Positions 1 through 8,740 of a stretch of DNA of 64,000 nucleotides are shown here, one piece after another. The notes below the pieces were generated by a model. It had not been told where the DNA came from, did not search any database, and worked only from the letters and a program-made list of their open reading frames with translations. Every line of letters starts with the position of its first letter. The stretch's first letter is position 1. The stretch is from the NCBI RefSeq assembly GCF_024296665.1, contig NZ_CP100762.1:2418001-2482000 (forward strand), in the 5' to 3' direction. The position numbers and the translations under genes are program-made. The DNA is from Salinilacihabitans rarus. Lineage in GTDB: Archaea; Halobacteriota; Halobacteria; Halobacteriales; Natrialbaceae.

Positions 1-196
1 GGAGAGGCGTACACCGCGCGTTGAGCAACCCCACCTGAACGAATTACTGGTCGGAGACTGGACGACGAAACCGCGCTACCACTATACTCCTGCGTGCCCC
101 GTACGGACACGGTGACTGTAATGGACGCTGGCACCTACCGGACGGTCGGCGACGCCGTGCTCGTCGCCGAAACGGCGCGGCCGCCCGCCGCCTGAG

Positions 197-958
197 TCAC
201 TCGACTTTCTCGCCCGCCGGAATCGCCACGTCGAGCCAGTTCTCCTCGGGCGGCAGCGGGCAGTCGAACGTCTCGCTGTAGGCGCAAAACGGCGAGTACG
301 CGAGGTTGAAGTCGAGGACGATCTCGTCGCCGTCCTCGAGGTCGCGCTCGGGGGCCAGTTCCATGTACCGCCCGCCCTCGTAGGTCTGCTGGCCCGTCGT
401 CTTGTCCCGGAACGGGACGAAGAGCGGTTCGTCGCTGCCGGGTCGCTGCTGGTAGGCGTGGAGGTCGAACGTCCCGTCGGTCAGGTCGTCGTCCTCGCGC
501 TCCAGTTCGAACGAGAACGTCGCGACCCGCAGGTAGCGGACCACGCGGCCCGCCGTGGTGTCCATCGTCACCGGGTCCGCCTCGGTGTCGTCCTCGCGGT
601 CACCTTCGGTTCGCGCTGCGGTGTCGTCCTCGCGGTCACCTTCGGTTCGCGCTGCGGTGTCGTCCTCGCGGTCACCTTCGGTTCGCGCTGCGGTGTCGTC
701 CTCGCGGTCACCTTCGGTTCGCGCTGCGGTGTCGTCCTCGCGGTCACCTCCGGTTCGGGCTGCGGCGTCGTCCGGGAGTGAAACGGTCGCGGTCACGCGG
801 TAGTCGGGGTCCGGCGGGAAGTACGCGAGGCCGTCGAAGTCGTCGCGCTCCTCGGGCGGGATCGGCGACTGAGGGTGGCTCGCGAAGAACTCGTCTTTCT
901 CGGCGCGCTTCTCCTCGAGTTCCTCGTGCCAGCGGTCGACGTCGACGTCGTCGGTCAT
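197..958 (-). CDS. DUF1684 family protein with an internal 12-residue tandem repeat
   Basis: The protein has 253 residues. The DUF1684 hallmark is at the C-terminus: an FCAYS segment followed by CPLPPEEN and IPAGEK near residues 225-252. The N-terminal part (residues 1-62) also fits the family, whose members are cytosolic proteins of unknown function. Residues 65-124 are five copies of a 12-residue acidic unit (DDTAARTEGDRE), four identical and the fifth slightly diverged. They sit between two conserved parts of the domain, where I would expect only a short loop. The unit length keeps the frame whatever the copy number. Family assignment is firm; the role is unknown. Confidence 0.85.
   Translation of the reverse strand: MTDDVDVDRWHEELEEKRAEKDEFFASHPQSPIPPEERDDFDGLAYFPPDPDYRVTATVSLPDDAAARTGGDREDDTAARTEGDREDDTAARTEGDREDDTAARTEGDREDDTAARTEGDREDDTEADPVTMDTTAGRVVRYLRVATFSFELEREDDDLTDGTFDLHAYQQRPGSDEPLFVPFRDKTTGQQTYEGGRYMELAPERDLEDGDEIVLDFNLAYSPFCAYSETFDCPLPPEENWLDVAIPAGEKVE
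587..766. repeat. 36-bp tandem repeat, five copies, inside the DUF1684 gene
   Basis: Five head-to-tail 36-bp units beginning GTCGTCCTCGCGGTCACC on the plus strand. The first four appear identical and the fifth differs at three positions; a partial sixth (GTCGTCC) follows. The copies abut with no spacers, so this is not a CRISPR array. Near-identity suggests recent expansion by slippage or unequal recombination. Confidence 0.95.
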
Positions 959-1085
959 GGCCGGACGTGGGCGGGCCAGCCGGGAAGGCGTTGCGTTCCG
1001 CGGACGCGTACCGTGGTTTAGGTACGATGGCGCGGCCAGAGGAGTCCGACACCCCTATGGACGACCGACGCGGAGTACGGGGAAC

Positions 1086-3512
1086 ATGACGAACTGGCGG
1101 ACGGTGTTCGGCCACGACGAGCCCTACGACGAGCAGGTCGACGGGATCGAGACGGTCGTCGAGACCGCGGCGGAGGGTGGCTACGCCGTCGTCGAGGGCG
1201 CCTGCGGGACGGGCAAGACCATGATCGCCCTCACCGCCGGGATCGACCTCGTGCGCGACCCCGACACCGACTTCGAGCGCGTGTTCGTGCTCACGAGCGT
1301 CAAACAGCAACTGCGCCAGTTCGAGGAGGACCTGGAGACGATCAACGCCGACCTGCCCGACGACTGGCACCCCGTCTCGGGGCTCACCCTCGTCGGGAAG
1401 GCGGACGTCTGCCCGTACAACCGCGAGGGGGCCGGCGGCATCGACGACGGCAACGTCTACGACCGCTGTGAGACCCTCCGCGAGCGGACCCGCGACCTCG
1501 TCGGCGAGGGCGGGTCGACGACCGCCGACGACCTCGCCGCGCGGGCGCGCGGCCAGCAGATCGGGCTGGCCGACAGCGGCGCCCGCGGCGGCGGCGCCCG
1601 GTACCTCGAAACCGCGGGCGAACCGTCGCCGTACCCGCCGGCGATCCCCGAGTACGACGACGGCGGCCCCGCCGGGAGCGAGGTCGAGTACTGCCCGTTC
1701 TACGCGCGCTACCTCGCGGATCTGCCCGACGAGGGGACCGACGGCGACGCCGCCGAGGCGGTGCCGTTCGATTTCACCGAGACCGGCCTGCTCACCCCCG
1801 AGGACCTCGTCGCGCGCGCGGTCCGTCACGGCACCTGCCCGCACTCGATCATGGGCGCGGCCCTCGGCCACGTCGAGGTCGTGATCGGCAACTACTACCA
1901 CGCGTTCGACCCGACGACGACCGCGGCGTTCACCGGCGCCTTGCTCGACGAGTCGACGTTCGTCGTCTGCGACGAGGCCCACATGCTCGAACCCCGCGTG
2001 CGCGACCTCGTCAGCGAGGGCGTCGCCGACGCCACCCTCCGGGACGCCGAGACGGAACTCTCGCGGGTCATCCAGCCGATCAAGTTCGAGCGCGAGGGGC
2101 GGCGCGATCAGGGTGGTTCGAAGACCGCCGACGCCGACCTCGTGCGCGCGGAGTTGAACGACACCGACGTCTCGTTCGAGGAACTGGAGGCGACCCTCGC
2201 GTTCGTCCGCGACCTGCGCGAGGAACTCGACCGGCGCGTGCGGGCGCACCTCGACCGGACCCACCGGGGGTGGCGGTCGGAGCCGACGGCCCTCGATGAC
2301 GACGAGATTCCGCTGCGCGACCCCGCCGTCCCGTCCGAGGACGAGATCAGCGAGTGGGCCGCCGAGGCCGGCTACGGCGACGCGACCTGGGTGCGCGCGG
2401 AGGCCGTCGGCGCCGTCGTCGAGCGGGTCCTGAACGAGGCCGAGGACGAGGAGCGCTCGCGGGCGGCGCCGTCGGTCGGGCGCGTCCTCGGGGAGTGGTA
2501 CCGGCGGGGCCACGTCGACCACTTCCGCGAGATCGAACTCGAACGGACCTGGGACGAGAGCGAACCGGGCGACTCCTGGCGGCGGGTCTACACCGCCCGC
2601 CTCGCGTTGCACAACTGCGTGCCGAGCGACGCCATCGGCTCGCGGCTGTCGGCGTTCGGCGGCGGGATCCTCATGAGCGCGACGCTCGAACCGATGGACG
2701 CCTTCGCGGAGGTGACCGGCCTCCAGTACCTCGAACGCGAGGAGGGCCGGCCGGTCGTCACGCGCCGGTATGGCCTGCACTTCCCCGCGGAGAACCGCGA
2801 GAGCTTCGCCGTCGCCGCCCCGAAGTTCACCTACGACAACCGGGGCCGACCCGGCGAGGAGACCCCGACCAGAACCGCCTACGCCGACGCGGTCGCGACG
2901 GTCGCCGCCCTGCCCGGGAACGTCCTCGTCGGGATGCCCAGCTACGCCGAGGCCGAGTGGGCCGCGGACGTCCTCGACGACCGCGTCGACAAGCCCGTCC
3001 TGGTCGACGCCGCGAGCGACGAGGAGACGACGGAGTCGCTCAAAAGCGAGTTCTTCGCCGGCGCGGGGAAGGTGCTCGTGACCAGCCTCCGGGGGACGCT
3101 CACCGAGGGCGTCGACTACCGCGGCGACCGCCTCTCGGCGGCGGTCGTCTGCGGCGTCCCGATCGTCAACACCTCCAGCCCGCGGACGCAGGCGGTCAGG
3201 CGAGCCTACGACGAGGAGTTCGGGGACGTCCCCGAGCGGCGCTCGGGGGGCACGTCAGGCGCGTCAGCGTCTGACGTGGGGTTCGAGTACGCCCTGACCG
3301 TCCCCGCGGTCCGGAAGGCCCGGCAGGCGATCGGTCGCGTCATCCGGAGTCCGACGGACGTCGGCGTCCGGATCCTGCTCGACGAGCGCTACGCGCGCGA
3401 TAGCTGGGACTCCGTCCGGCCGTACCTGCCGGCCGACGAGTTCCAGCCCGTCAGCCCCGACATGCTGGACCTCGGCCTCGACCGGTTTCGCGACCGACTC
3501 GAACGGGGGTGA
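1086..3512 (+). CDS. Rad3/XPD-like ATP-dependent DNA helicase with Fe-S cluster cysteines
   Basis: An 808-residue superfamily 2 helicase. Walker A is GACGTGKT at about residues 38-45, and the DEAH box (CDEAH) is near residue 295. The C-terminal motif GRVIRSPTDVG matches the Rad3/XPD/DinG group. Between the two NTPase motifs lie four cysteines, near residues 107, 128, 202 and 249, in the order expected for the 4Fe-4S domain of XPD-type 5'-3' helicases. The frame is open upstream to 957, but that stretch is the divergent promoter region of the DUF1684 gene, so the ATG at 1086 (MTNWRTVFG) is preferred. Likely role: DNA unwinding in repair. Confidence 0.9.
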   Translation: MTNWRTVFGHDEPYDEQVDGIETVVETAAEGGYAVVEGACGTGKTMIALTAGIDLVRDPDTDFERVFVLTSVKQQLRQFEEDLETINADLPDDWHPVSGLTLVGKADVCPYNREGAGGIDDGNVYDRCETLRERTRDLVGEGGSTTADDLAARARGQQIGLADSGARGGGARYLETAGEPSPYPPAIPEYDDGGPAGSEVEYCPFYARYLADLPDEGTDGDAAEAVPFDFTETGLLTPEDLVARAVRHGTCPHSIMGAALGHVEVVIGNYYHAFDPTTTAAFTGALLDESTFVVCDEAHMLEPRVRDLVSEGVADATLRDAETELSRVIQPIKFEREGRRDQGGSKTADADLVRAELNDTDVSFEELEATLAFVRDLREELDRRVRAHLDRTHRGWRSEPTALDDDEIPLRDPAVPSEDEISEWAAEAGYGDATWVRAEAVGAVVERVLNEAEDEERSRAAPSVGRVLGEWYRRGHVDHFREIELERTWDESEPGDSWRRVYTARLALHNCVPSDAIGSRLSAFGGGILMSATLEPMDAFAEVTGLQYLEREEGRPVVTRRYGLHFPAENRESFAVAAPKFTYDNRGRPGEETPTRTAYADAVATVAALPGNVLVGMPSYAEAEWAADVLDDRVDKPVLVDAASDEETTESLKSEFFAGAGKVLVTSLRGTLTEGVDYRGDRLSAAVVCGVPIVNTSSPRTQAVRRAYDEEFGDVPERRSGGTSGASASDVGFEYALTVPAVRKARQAIGRVIRSPTDVGVRILLDERYARDSWDSVRPYLPADEFQPVSPDMLDLGLDRFRDRLERG

Positions 3513-3515
3513 GCC

Positions 3516-3977
3516 CTACGGGCGCTCGACCGACGGTTCGGGTCGTCGTCGACGGACGACGTCCTTGATCTCGCTGCTCGAGAGCAGGCCGTCGCCCTCG
3601 CGGCCGCTCGCGCGCTCGACCCGGCAGTCGATCCCCCACTCGTCGAGCGCGGCGGCGACCGCGCGCTCGTCGTGGTGCTGGTCGTAGCCGAGGACGAGCA
3701 CGTCGGGGTCGATCTCGCGGATCGGAACCGAGAAGTCCGACGGGTGCCCGAGGCGGGCCTCGTCGACCGGCTCCAGGGCCGCGACCGTCTCGCGGCGCTG
3801 TTCGTCCGGGAGGATCGGCGTCGACTTGTGCGAGACGCTCTCCCGGCGGGCGACGATCACGTGGAGTTCGTCGCCCCAGGCCGCCGCCGCTTCGAGGTAG
3901 TGGGCGTGGCCGGGGTGGAGGAGGTCGAACGTCCCCTGTGCGACGACGCGCGTCGGCGTCGGGGTCACTTCGTCCAC
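3516..3977 (-). CDS. ribL: FAD synthetase (FMN adenylyltransferase), RibL type
   Basis: A 153-residue nucleotidyltransferase of the cytidylyltransferase-like fold. [10 protein letters not shown] near residues 15-24 contains the HxGH nucleotide-binding motif, and SSSEIKD near residues 133-139 is the second family motif. Archaea use RibL to transfer AMP to FMN, giving FAD; length and motifs fit RibL better than the CoA or glycerol-phosphate homologues, but this rests on recall. The start is GTG and lies 13 nt inside the end of the upstream membrane-protein gene, which suggests translational coupling. Its 3' end nearly abuts the convergent helicase gene. Confidence 0.85.
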   Translation of the reverse strand: MDEVTPTPTRVVAQGTFDLLHPGHAHYLEAAAAWGDELHVIVARRESVSHKSTPILPDEQRRETVAALEPVDEARLGHPSDFSVPIREIDPDVLVLGYDQHHDERAVAAALDEWGIDCRVERASGREGDGLLSSSEIKDVVRRRRPEPSVERP

Positions 3978-4273
3978 CCCGTGCCGACCCGCGTCGGCTC
4001 CGGTCGCCCGGCGTACAGCGAGTACAGCAGGACGGCGGAGCCGATGGCCGTGGCGAGGCTCTGGATCGCGACGCCGAGGGCGACGTCGTCGAGGAGGTGC
4101 GCGAAGCCGCCGAGGACGGAGCCGACGACGATGAGGCCGAAGCCGGCGGCTAGCGCCTGTAGCGGTCTCGATCCCGTTCGTCGGAACGCCCGGTAGGCGA
4201 AGGCCAGCACCATGCCGCCGGTGAGCAGCGTCGCCGCGTTCGCGGCCGCGATGAGCGTCGTGTACTCGTTCAT
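3965..4273 (-). CDS. Small haloarchaeal membrane protein (DUF7521-like)
   Basis: A 102-residue protein with three hydrophobic stretches (about residues 6-28, 38-60 and 66-88) separated by a basic loop containing FRRTGSR. The pattern recalls the haloarchaeal DUF7521 family of small three-helix membrane proteins, function unknown; the family number is from memory. Its 3' end overlaps the ribL start. Upstream is a 145-bp gap and then the thiamine permease on the same strand. Confidence 0.7.
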   Translation of the reverse strand: MNEYTTLIAAANAATLLTGGMVLAFAYRAFRRTGSRPLQALAAGFGLIVVGSVLGGFAHLLDDVALGVAIQSLATAIGSAVLLYSLYAGRPEPTRVGTGWTK

Positions 4274-4418
4274 GGGTTAAGCGTTGGGGGCCGCGGTCGT
4301 CGCGGACGCCGCGGACGTCCCCGTCGTCGACCGTCCCTACTCCGCGGTCGCCCTTCAGTCAGGTTCGCGGTTCCCACTGTCGTGGAATCGGACGAACATC
4401 TTCCCCGAACCGTCGCGG

Positions 4419-6344
4419 TCAGGTCCGCTCGAACCGACCGCCGACGCGGTCGACGACGACGAAACTCGCGGCCGTGACGACGAGCAACACCGTCCCCATC
4501 GCGGTGGCGGCGCCCGAGCGCCGGCCGAGGTACCGCTCGACGGCGACGGGCATCGTGTAGCTCTCGCTCCCGCTGGCGAGGATCACGGTCGAGGAGAACT
4601 CGCCGATCGAGATGGCGAACGCGAACGCCGCGCCGGCGACGACCCCGCCGGCGATCAGCGGCAACTCGACGTCGACTAACGCGCGGGCCCGCGAGGCGCC
4701 GAGCGCGCGGGCGGACTCGACCAGCGCGGGGTCGAGCGTCGACAGCAGCGGCGAGACGTTCCGCGTGACGAACGGGTAGGCGGCGACCGCGTGGGCGGCG
4801 ACGATCGCGACCGCCCCCGTCACCTGCAGGCGCCAGCCGAACGGCAGCGAGATGCCGAAGACGAGCCCCTGGAGCAGGCCGATGCCGAAGACGATCCCGC
4901 TGACCGCCAGCGGGAGCATCGCGAGGGCGTCGACCGCCGTCCCGAGGCGGCCGGCGCGCGCGGTCAGCGCGGAGATCACGATGCCCATCGGCACCGCGAC
5001 GGCGAGCGTCGCGGCGGCGAAGACCAGCGAGTTGCGGATCGCCGGCCACGGCCGGGTCTGGTAGGACTCGCCCGCCAGCTGGCGCTCCAGCAGGAACTCG
5101 TAGTTCGCCAGCGTGAGACCGCTCCCGTCGCTGAAACTGCCGAGCACGAGGCTGGCCATCGGGCCGACGAAGACGACGGCCGCGACGACGCCGTAGGCGA
5201 CGACCGCCAGCCGGCGCGGCGTCAGCGCCGTCCGGAGGTCGGGGAACAGCGGCTCGCGCGGCGGCGGCGAGGCCGCCTGCCCCAGCCCCGCCCGGGCGGA
5301 CTCGTAGCGGAGGTAGGCGTAGACGAGCGCGAGCGAGACGGCCGTCTCGAGGATCGCGAGCGTGGCGGCCTCCCCGAATCGAAGCTGGCGGACGCGGTCG
5401 TAGATCCAGACCTCGACGGTCGCGAGTTCCAGCCCGCCCAGCGCGAGGACGATGGGGAAGGTCATGAACGTGAACACGAACGTCAGCAACGCCCCCGTGA
5501 CGACCGCCGGCACGAGTTGCGGGACGACGACGTCCCGGAACGCCCGCCGGGGGCTCGCCCCGAGGCTGCGGGCGGTCTCGACGGCCGCGACGTCGACCGA
5601 CTCCCAGGCGGCGACGGTGATCCGGGCGACCAGCGGCGCGTTGTAGAACGCGTGGGCGAGGATCACGATCGCCAGCGGGTTCCACTCGACGAACGAGTAC
5701 GGCCCGAGGCCGGCGAGTCCGAGCAGCCAGTTGAGCGTCCCCGCCCGACCGAACGTCGCGTAGAAGCCGACCGCGACCATGATCCCCGGGAGGACGAACG
5801 GGAGGATGGTGAGCGACCGGATCGTCCGCCGGCCGCGGAACTCGTAGTTCGCGAGCACGTAGGCCGCGGGCAGGCCGAGCGCGACGCTCGCGACCGTCGA
5901 GAGCGCCGCCTGATAGGCCGTGAAGCCGAACAGCCCGAGGCGGACGCCCGGCGTCTCGACGGCGATCCACGGGAACGTCGCCGACGGCGAGACGCCGACC
6001 CCCGAGAGCCACGCCCACAGCGACGCCGCGTGATCGCCGACCGACAGCGGCCGTGCGAAAAACTCCGCGAGGAAGCCGACGTAGAAGGGGTCGGTCAGCA
6101 CCGCGCCGAACCGGGCGAGCGTCACCACCCCGTCGACGGTCAGCGCGCTGGCGAAGACGACGCCGACCGGGACGTACTCCATCACGACGAGGACGGCGGC
6201 CGTCGCCAGACCGGTCAGCGCGAGGGCGTGCCGGTCCAGCGCCGCGAGGAGGGCGTCGGCCGGCGCCGACAGCGCTGCGGGGCGCTCCGGGGCCGCTCCC
6301 GTCGCGCCCTCGTCGGTTTCGTCGGCTCGGTCCGCCCCCGTCAC
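4419..6344 (-). CDS. thiP: Thiamine-type ABC transporter permease, two fused permease domains
   Basis: A 641-residue inner-membrane permease with about 12 hydrophobic segments. It contains two copies of the binding-protein-dependent permease signature (EAA loop): ETARSLGASPRRAF in the first half and ESARALGASRARALVDVELP in the second. Such fused permeases are typical of ThiP and ferric FbpB/CysTW-like importers. The substrate-binding partner lies 10 bp upstream on the same strand and looks thiamine-specific. The start codon is GTG. No ATPase gene follows, which is unusual for the family. Confidence 0.85.
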   Translation of the reverse strand: MTGADRADETDEGATGAAPERPAALSAPADALLAALDRHALALTGLATAAVLVVMEYVPVGVVFASALTVDGVVTLARFGAVLTDPFYVGFLAEFFARPLSVGDHAASLWAWLSGVGVSPSATFPWIAVETPGVRLGLFGFTAYQAALSTVASVALGLPAAYVLANYEFRGRRTIRSLTILPFVLPGIMVAVGFYATFGRAGTLNWLLGLAGLGPYSFVEWNPLAIVILAHAFYNAPLVARITVAAWESVDVAAVETARSLGASPRRAFRDVVVPQLVPAVVTGALLTFVFTFMTFPIVLALGGLELATVEVWIYDRVRQLRFGEAATLAILETAVSLALVYAYLRYESARAGLGQAASPPPREPLFPDLRTALTPRRLAVVAYGVVAAVVFVGPMASLVLGSFSDGSGLTLANYEFLLERQLAGESYQTRPWPAIRNSLVFAAATLAVAVPMGIVISALTARAGRLGTAVDALAMLPLAVSGIVFGIGLLQGLVFGISLPFGWRLQVTGAVAIVAAHAVAAYPFVTRNVSPLLSTLDPALVESARALGASRARALVDVELPLIAGGVVAGAAFAFAISIGEFSSTVILASGSESYTMPVAVERYLGRRSGAATAMGTVLLVVTAASFVVVDRVGGRFERT

Positions 6345-6354
6345 GCGCTCACCG

Positions 6355-7503
6355 TCACTGGCTCGCGAACTCGCGGGCCCACTCCTCGATCCAGCCGTCG
6401 AGGTTCCCGCGCAGGTCGTCGTACCCCATCGTCACCGGCTCGGACGGCTCGTGGGCGTACCGGTCGAACTCCTCGGGGAGGTCGACGTGCTCGCCGGCGA
6501 CCGCGGGGAACTGGACGTTCCTGACCGCGATCTCGGCCTGCGCGTCGCCCGAGAGGACGAAGTCGAGGAACGCGTAGGCGAGGTCGCGTTGCTCCGTGTC
6601 CTCGAAGACGGCCATCCCCTCGGGGTTGGCGTAGCCCTGCCCGTCGAGGAACGCGACCCGGTGGCGGCTCATGTCGTAGCCCTCGGCGCTGGCGAACACC
6701 TGGTCGGTCGAGTAGGAGACGACCATCGGCCGCTCCTCGTTCATGTACGCGCCGTAGTAGGACTCGGTCCAGTCGTCGAGGATCCGCACGCCGTTTTCCT
6801 GCAGGCCGCGCCAGTAGTCGAGGTAGCCGTCCTCGCCGAACTCGCTGATCGTCCAGAGCAGGAACGCCCGGCCCGGATCCGAGGTCTGGGCGTTCTGGGC
6901 CAGCAGGGCGTCCTCGTAGGCCGGGTCGAGCAGGTCGTCGAACGTCCCCGGTTCGTCGACCTCGGTCTCGTCGTAGACGAGGCTGATGTAGCCCGTGTCG
7001 TAGGGGAGGACCCGTCCGGAGGGGTCGCCCATCTCGAGTCCCTCCCGGACCCGGTCCGCGCGCTCGACGCGCTCGCGGTCGAGTTCGAGGAACAGGCCGC
7101 CGTCGCCGAGGGCGTCGTCGACGCGCGCGAGGTCGTCGACGTTCAGCCCGAGGTAGACGTCGGCGTCGAGGTCGGCCCCCTGCTGGGCCTGCTGGAGGTA
7201 GAGGTTGAGGCCGCTCTCCGGGACGGTCCAGGTGAGTTCCGCGTCCGGGTACTCGGCCTCGAAGGCCTCCTTGAGCCACGGGCCGGCCGGGTCCTCGCCG
7301 TCGACCATCGACTCGTAGGTGGCCACCCGGAGGGTGCCCTCGTAGGCCGGCCCATCGTCGCCCTCGGCCGTCTCGTTCCCGTCGCTCGGTCGGTCGTCCT
7401 CGTTCTCGTCGGGTCCGTCGTCCCCGTCGCGGGTGAGACAGCCGGCGAGGCCGGCCGCGCCCGCGGCGCCCCCGACGGCACGGACGAACGTTCGTCGATC
7501 CAT
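6355..7503 (-). CDS. thiB: Thiamine-type ABC transporter substrate-binding lipoprotein
   Basis: A 382-residue extracellular binding protein. The N-terminus has a twin-arginine motif (MDRRTFVRAVGG) and a lipobox (AGLAGC), then an acidic, Thr-poor tether to about residue 60. The mature domain starts TLRVATYESMVDG and contains DVYLGLNVDDL, as in TbpA/ThiB proteins. The ATG at 7503 is chosen over an upstream in-frame start because a TATA-like box lies 24-30 nt before it. It captures ligand, probably thiamine or a phosphate ester, for the permease encoded next. Confidence 0.88.
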   Translation of the reverse strand: MDRRTFVRAVGGAAGAAGLAGCLTRDGDDGPDENEDDRPSDGNETAEGDDGPAYEGTLRVATYESMVDGEDPAGPWLKEAFEAEYPDAELTWTVPESGLNLYLQQAQQGADLDADVYLGLNVDDLARVDDALGDGGLFLELDRERVERADRVREGLEMGDPSGRVLPYDTGYISLVYDETEVDEPGTFDDLLDPAYEDALLAQNAQTSDPGRAFLLWTISEFGEDGYLDYWRGLQENGVRILDDWTESYYGAYMNEERPMVVSYSTDQVFASAEGYDMSRHRVAFLDGQGYANPEGMAVFEDTEQRDLAYAFLDFVLSGDAQAEIAVRNVQFPAVAGEHVDLPEEFDRYAHEPSEPVTMGYDDLRGNLDGWIEEWAREFASQ

Positions 7504-7526
7504 TACCGGATGGTTGCACCCGGTCA

Positions 7527-7533
7527 TATTATA
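7527..7533 (-). promoter_or_regulatory. TATA-like box for the thiamine transporter operon
   Basis: TATTATA on the plus strand, reading TATAATA on the minus strand. It lies 24-30 nt before the ATG at 7503, the spacing expected for a leaderless haloarchaeal transcript. Confidence 0.65.
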
Positions 7534-7607
7534 ACCTCTCGACTTCGAACGCGTCGCGACGGTCAGCGGAAGCGAACAGTTTTGGGCGCCGCGTGCGACC
7601 CTCGTTC

Positions 7608-8702
7608 GTGGACTGGAATCGTCGATACGTCCTCGCGGGCGTCGTCGTCACGCTCGGCGCGGTGACGGGGTTGATCCTCCTCGAGGTACTCGGAACGATC
7701 CTCTTCGCGCTCACCGTGGCGCTCGTCCTCGCGCCGGTCAAGCGGTTGCTGGTCCAGCGTGGCTTCTCGGCGTGGACGGCGTCGGCCGCCGCCACCGTCG
7801 CGGGGTTCGTCGGCGTGGTCGCCGTGTTCTCGCCGATCGTCCTCACGCTCTACCTCCGGTTCGACGAACTGGTCGTCCTCGTCGAGGGGCTCCCCGCGGA
7901 ACTGTCGGTTACGTTCCTCGAGGAGACCTACGTGCTCCGCGCCGACGACCTGCGCCAGCCGGTACTCTCGTACCTGCGAAGCCTCGCGCTCTCGCTGGCG
8001 GCCGCGGCGCCCGTGCTCGCGATCAAGTTCGCGCTGTTTGTCATCCTGCTGTTCGCGCTGGTACTCGAAGGCGGCGCCGTCGGCCGGGCCGCCATCGCGC
8101 CGGTTCCTCACGAACACCGCGACGTCGCCTACGCGCTGGCCCGCCGGGCCCGCGGGACGCTGTACGCGCTCTACGTCCTGCAGGTCGCGACCGGCGTCGC
8201 CACGATGGCCATCGCCTACCCCCTGTTCTCCCTGCTCGGCTACGAGTCGGCGCTCGCGATCGCGCTGATCGCCGGCATCCTCCAGTTCGTCCCGATCATC
8301 GGCCCGAGCATGCTGGTCGCCCCCATCGCGCTCTACCACGTCGCCGCGGGGGAGGTCGCGTCCGGAATCCTCGTCGGCGTCCTCGGACTGGGGCTGATCG
8401 CCTGGCTCCCGGACGTGCTCGTCCGGCCGCGACTCGCTCGCCGCTCGGCGGGCCTGCCCGGCAGCCTCTACTTCGTCGGCTTCACCGGCGGGCTGTTCAC
8501 GATGGGTGCGATCGGTATCGTCGTCGGGCCGCTGGTCGTCGCCCTCTTCGTCGAGGCGGTCGACCTGCTGGCCGCCGAGGTCAACGCCGACGACTCCTTC
8601 GCCGAGTACGTCTACGACGACCTCCCGCCCGGGGGCGAGGACGGGGACGAGAGCGACGCGACCCCGCGACCCCCGGACGTCACCGACTCCCCGTCGGACT
8701 GA
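7608..8702 (+). CDS. AI-2E family transporter (PerM/YdiK-like membrane protein)
   Basis: A 364-residue protein with about eight hydrophobic segments. IAGILQFVPIIGPSM near the middle and GLFTMGAIGIVVGPLVV near the end are characteristic of the AI-2E/UPF0118 permease family. Members have been linked to quorum-signal export or Na+/H+ antiport, and the substrate here is unknown. I prefer the GTG at 7608 (VDWNRRY) because a T-rich box lies about 26 nt upstream; a GTG at 7593 would add five residues. The C-terminal tail is hydrophilic and acidic. Confidence 0.85.
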   Translation: MDWNRRYVLAGVVVTLGAVTGLILLEVLGTILFALTVALVLAPVKRLLVQRGFSAWTASAAATVAGFVGVVAVFSPIVLTLYLRFDELVVLVEGLPAELSVTFLEETYVLRADDLRQPVLSYLRSLALSLAAAAPVLAIKFALFVILLFALVLEGGAVGRAAIAPVPHEHRDVAYALARRARGTLYALYVLQVATGVATMAIAYPLFSLLGYESALAIALIAGILQFVPIIGPSMLVAPIALYHVAAGEVASGILVGVLGLGLIAWLPDVLVRPRLARRSAGLPGSLYFVGFTGGLFTMGAIGIVVGPLVVALFVEAVDLLAAEVNADDSFAEYVYDDLPPGGEDGDESDATPRPPDVTDSPSD

Positions 8703-8740
8703 CCGGCCGTTTTTTGTCGGCGCCGCCCCTACGGGTGCCC

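Noticed and set aside
121-195. A 24-codon open frame with a TATA-like ACTATA upstream
   Set aside because: Too short to judge, no ribosome-binding or family evidence, and codon pattern is uninformative; the bases before 196 may equally be the tail or 3' region of an upstream gene.
587-766. Possible CRISPR array
   Set aside because: Units abut without spacers, stay in frame with the DUF1684 gene, and are 36-bp coding repeats.
744-2780. Long open frame antisense to the Rad3-like helicase gene
   Set aside because: High GC makes antisense stop codons rare; the plus strand has helicase motifs, while this frame has Arg/Ala/Gly-rich composition and no domain.
4274-4418. Remnant of a ThiQ ATPase downstream of thiP
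   Set aside because: Only a 14-codon frame is visible; no Walker A, signature or Walker B trace.
4791-6524. Plus-strand frame opposite the thiamine permease
   Set aside because: Same composition artefact; the permease frame has membrane helices and EAA loops.
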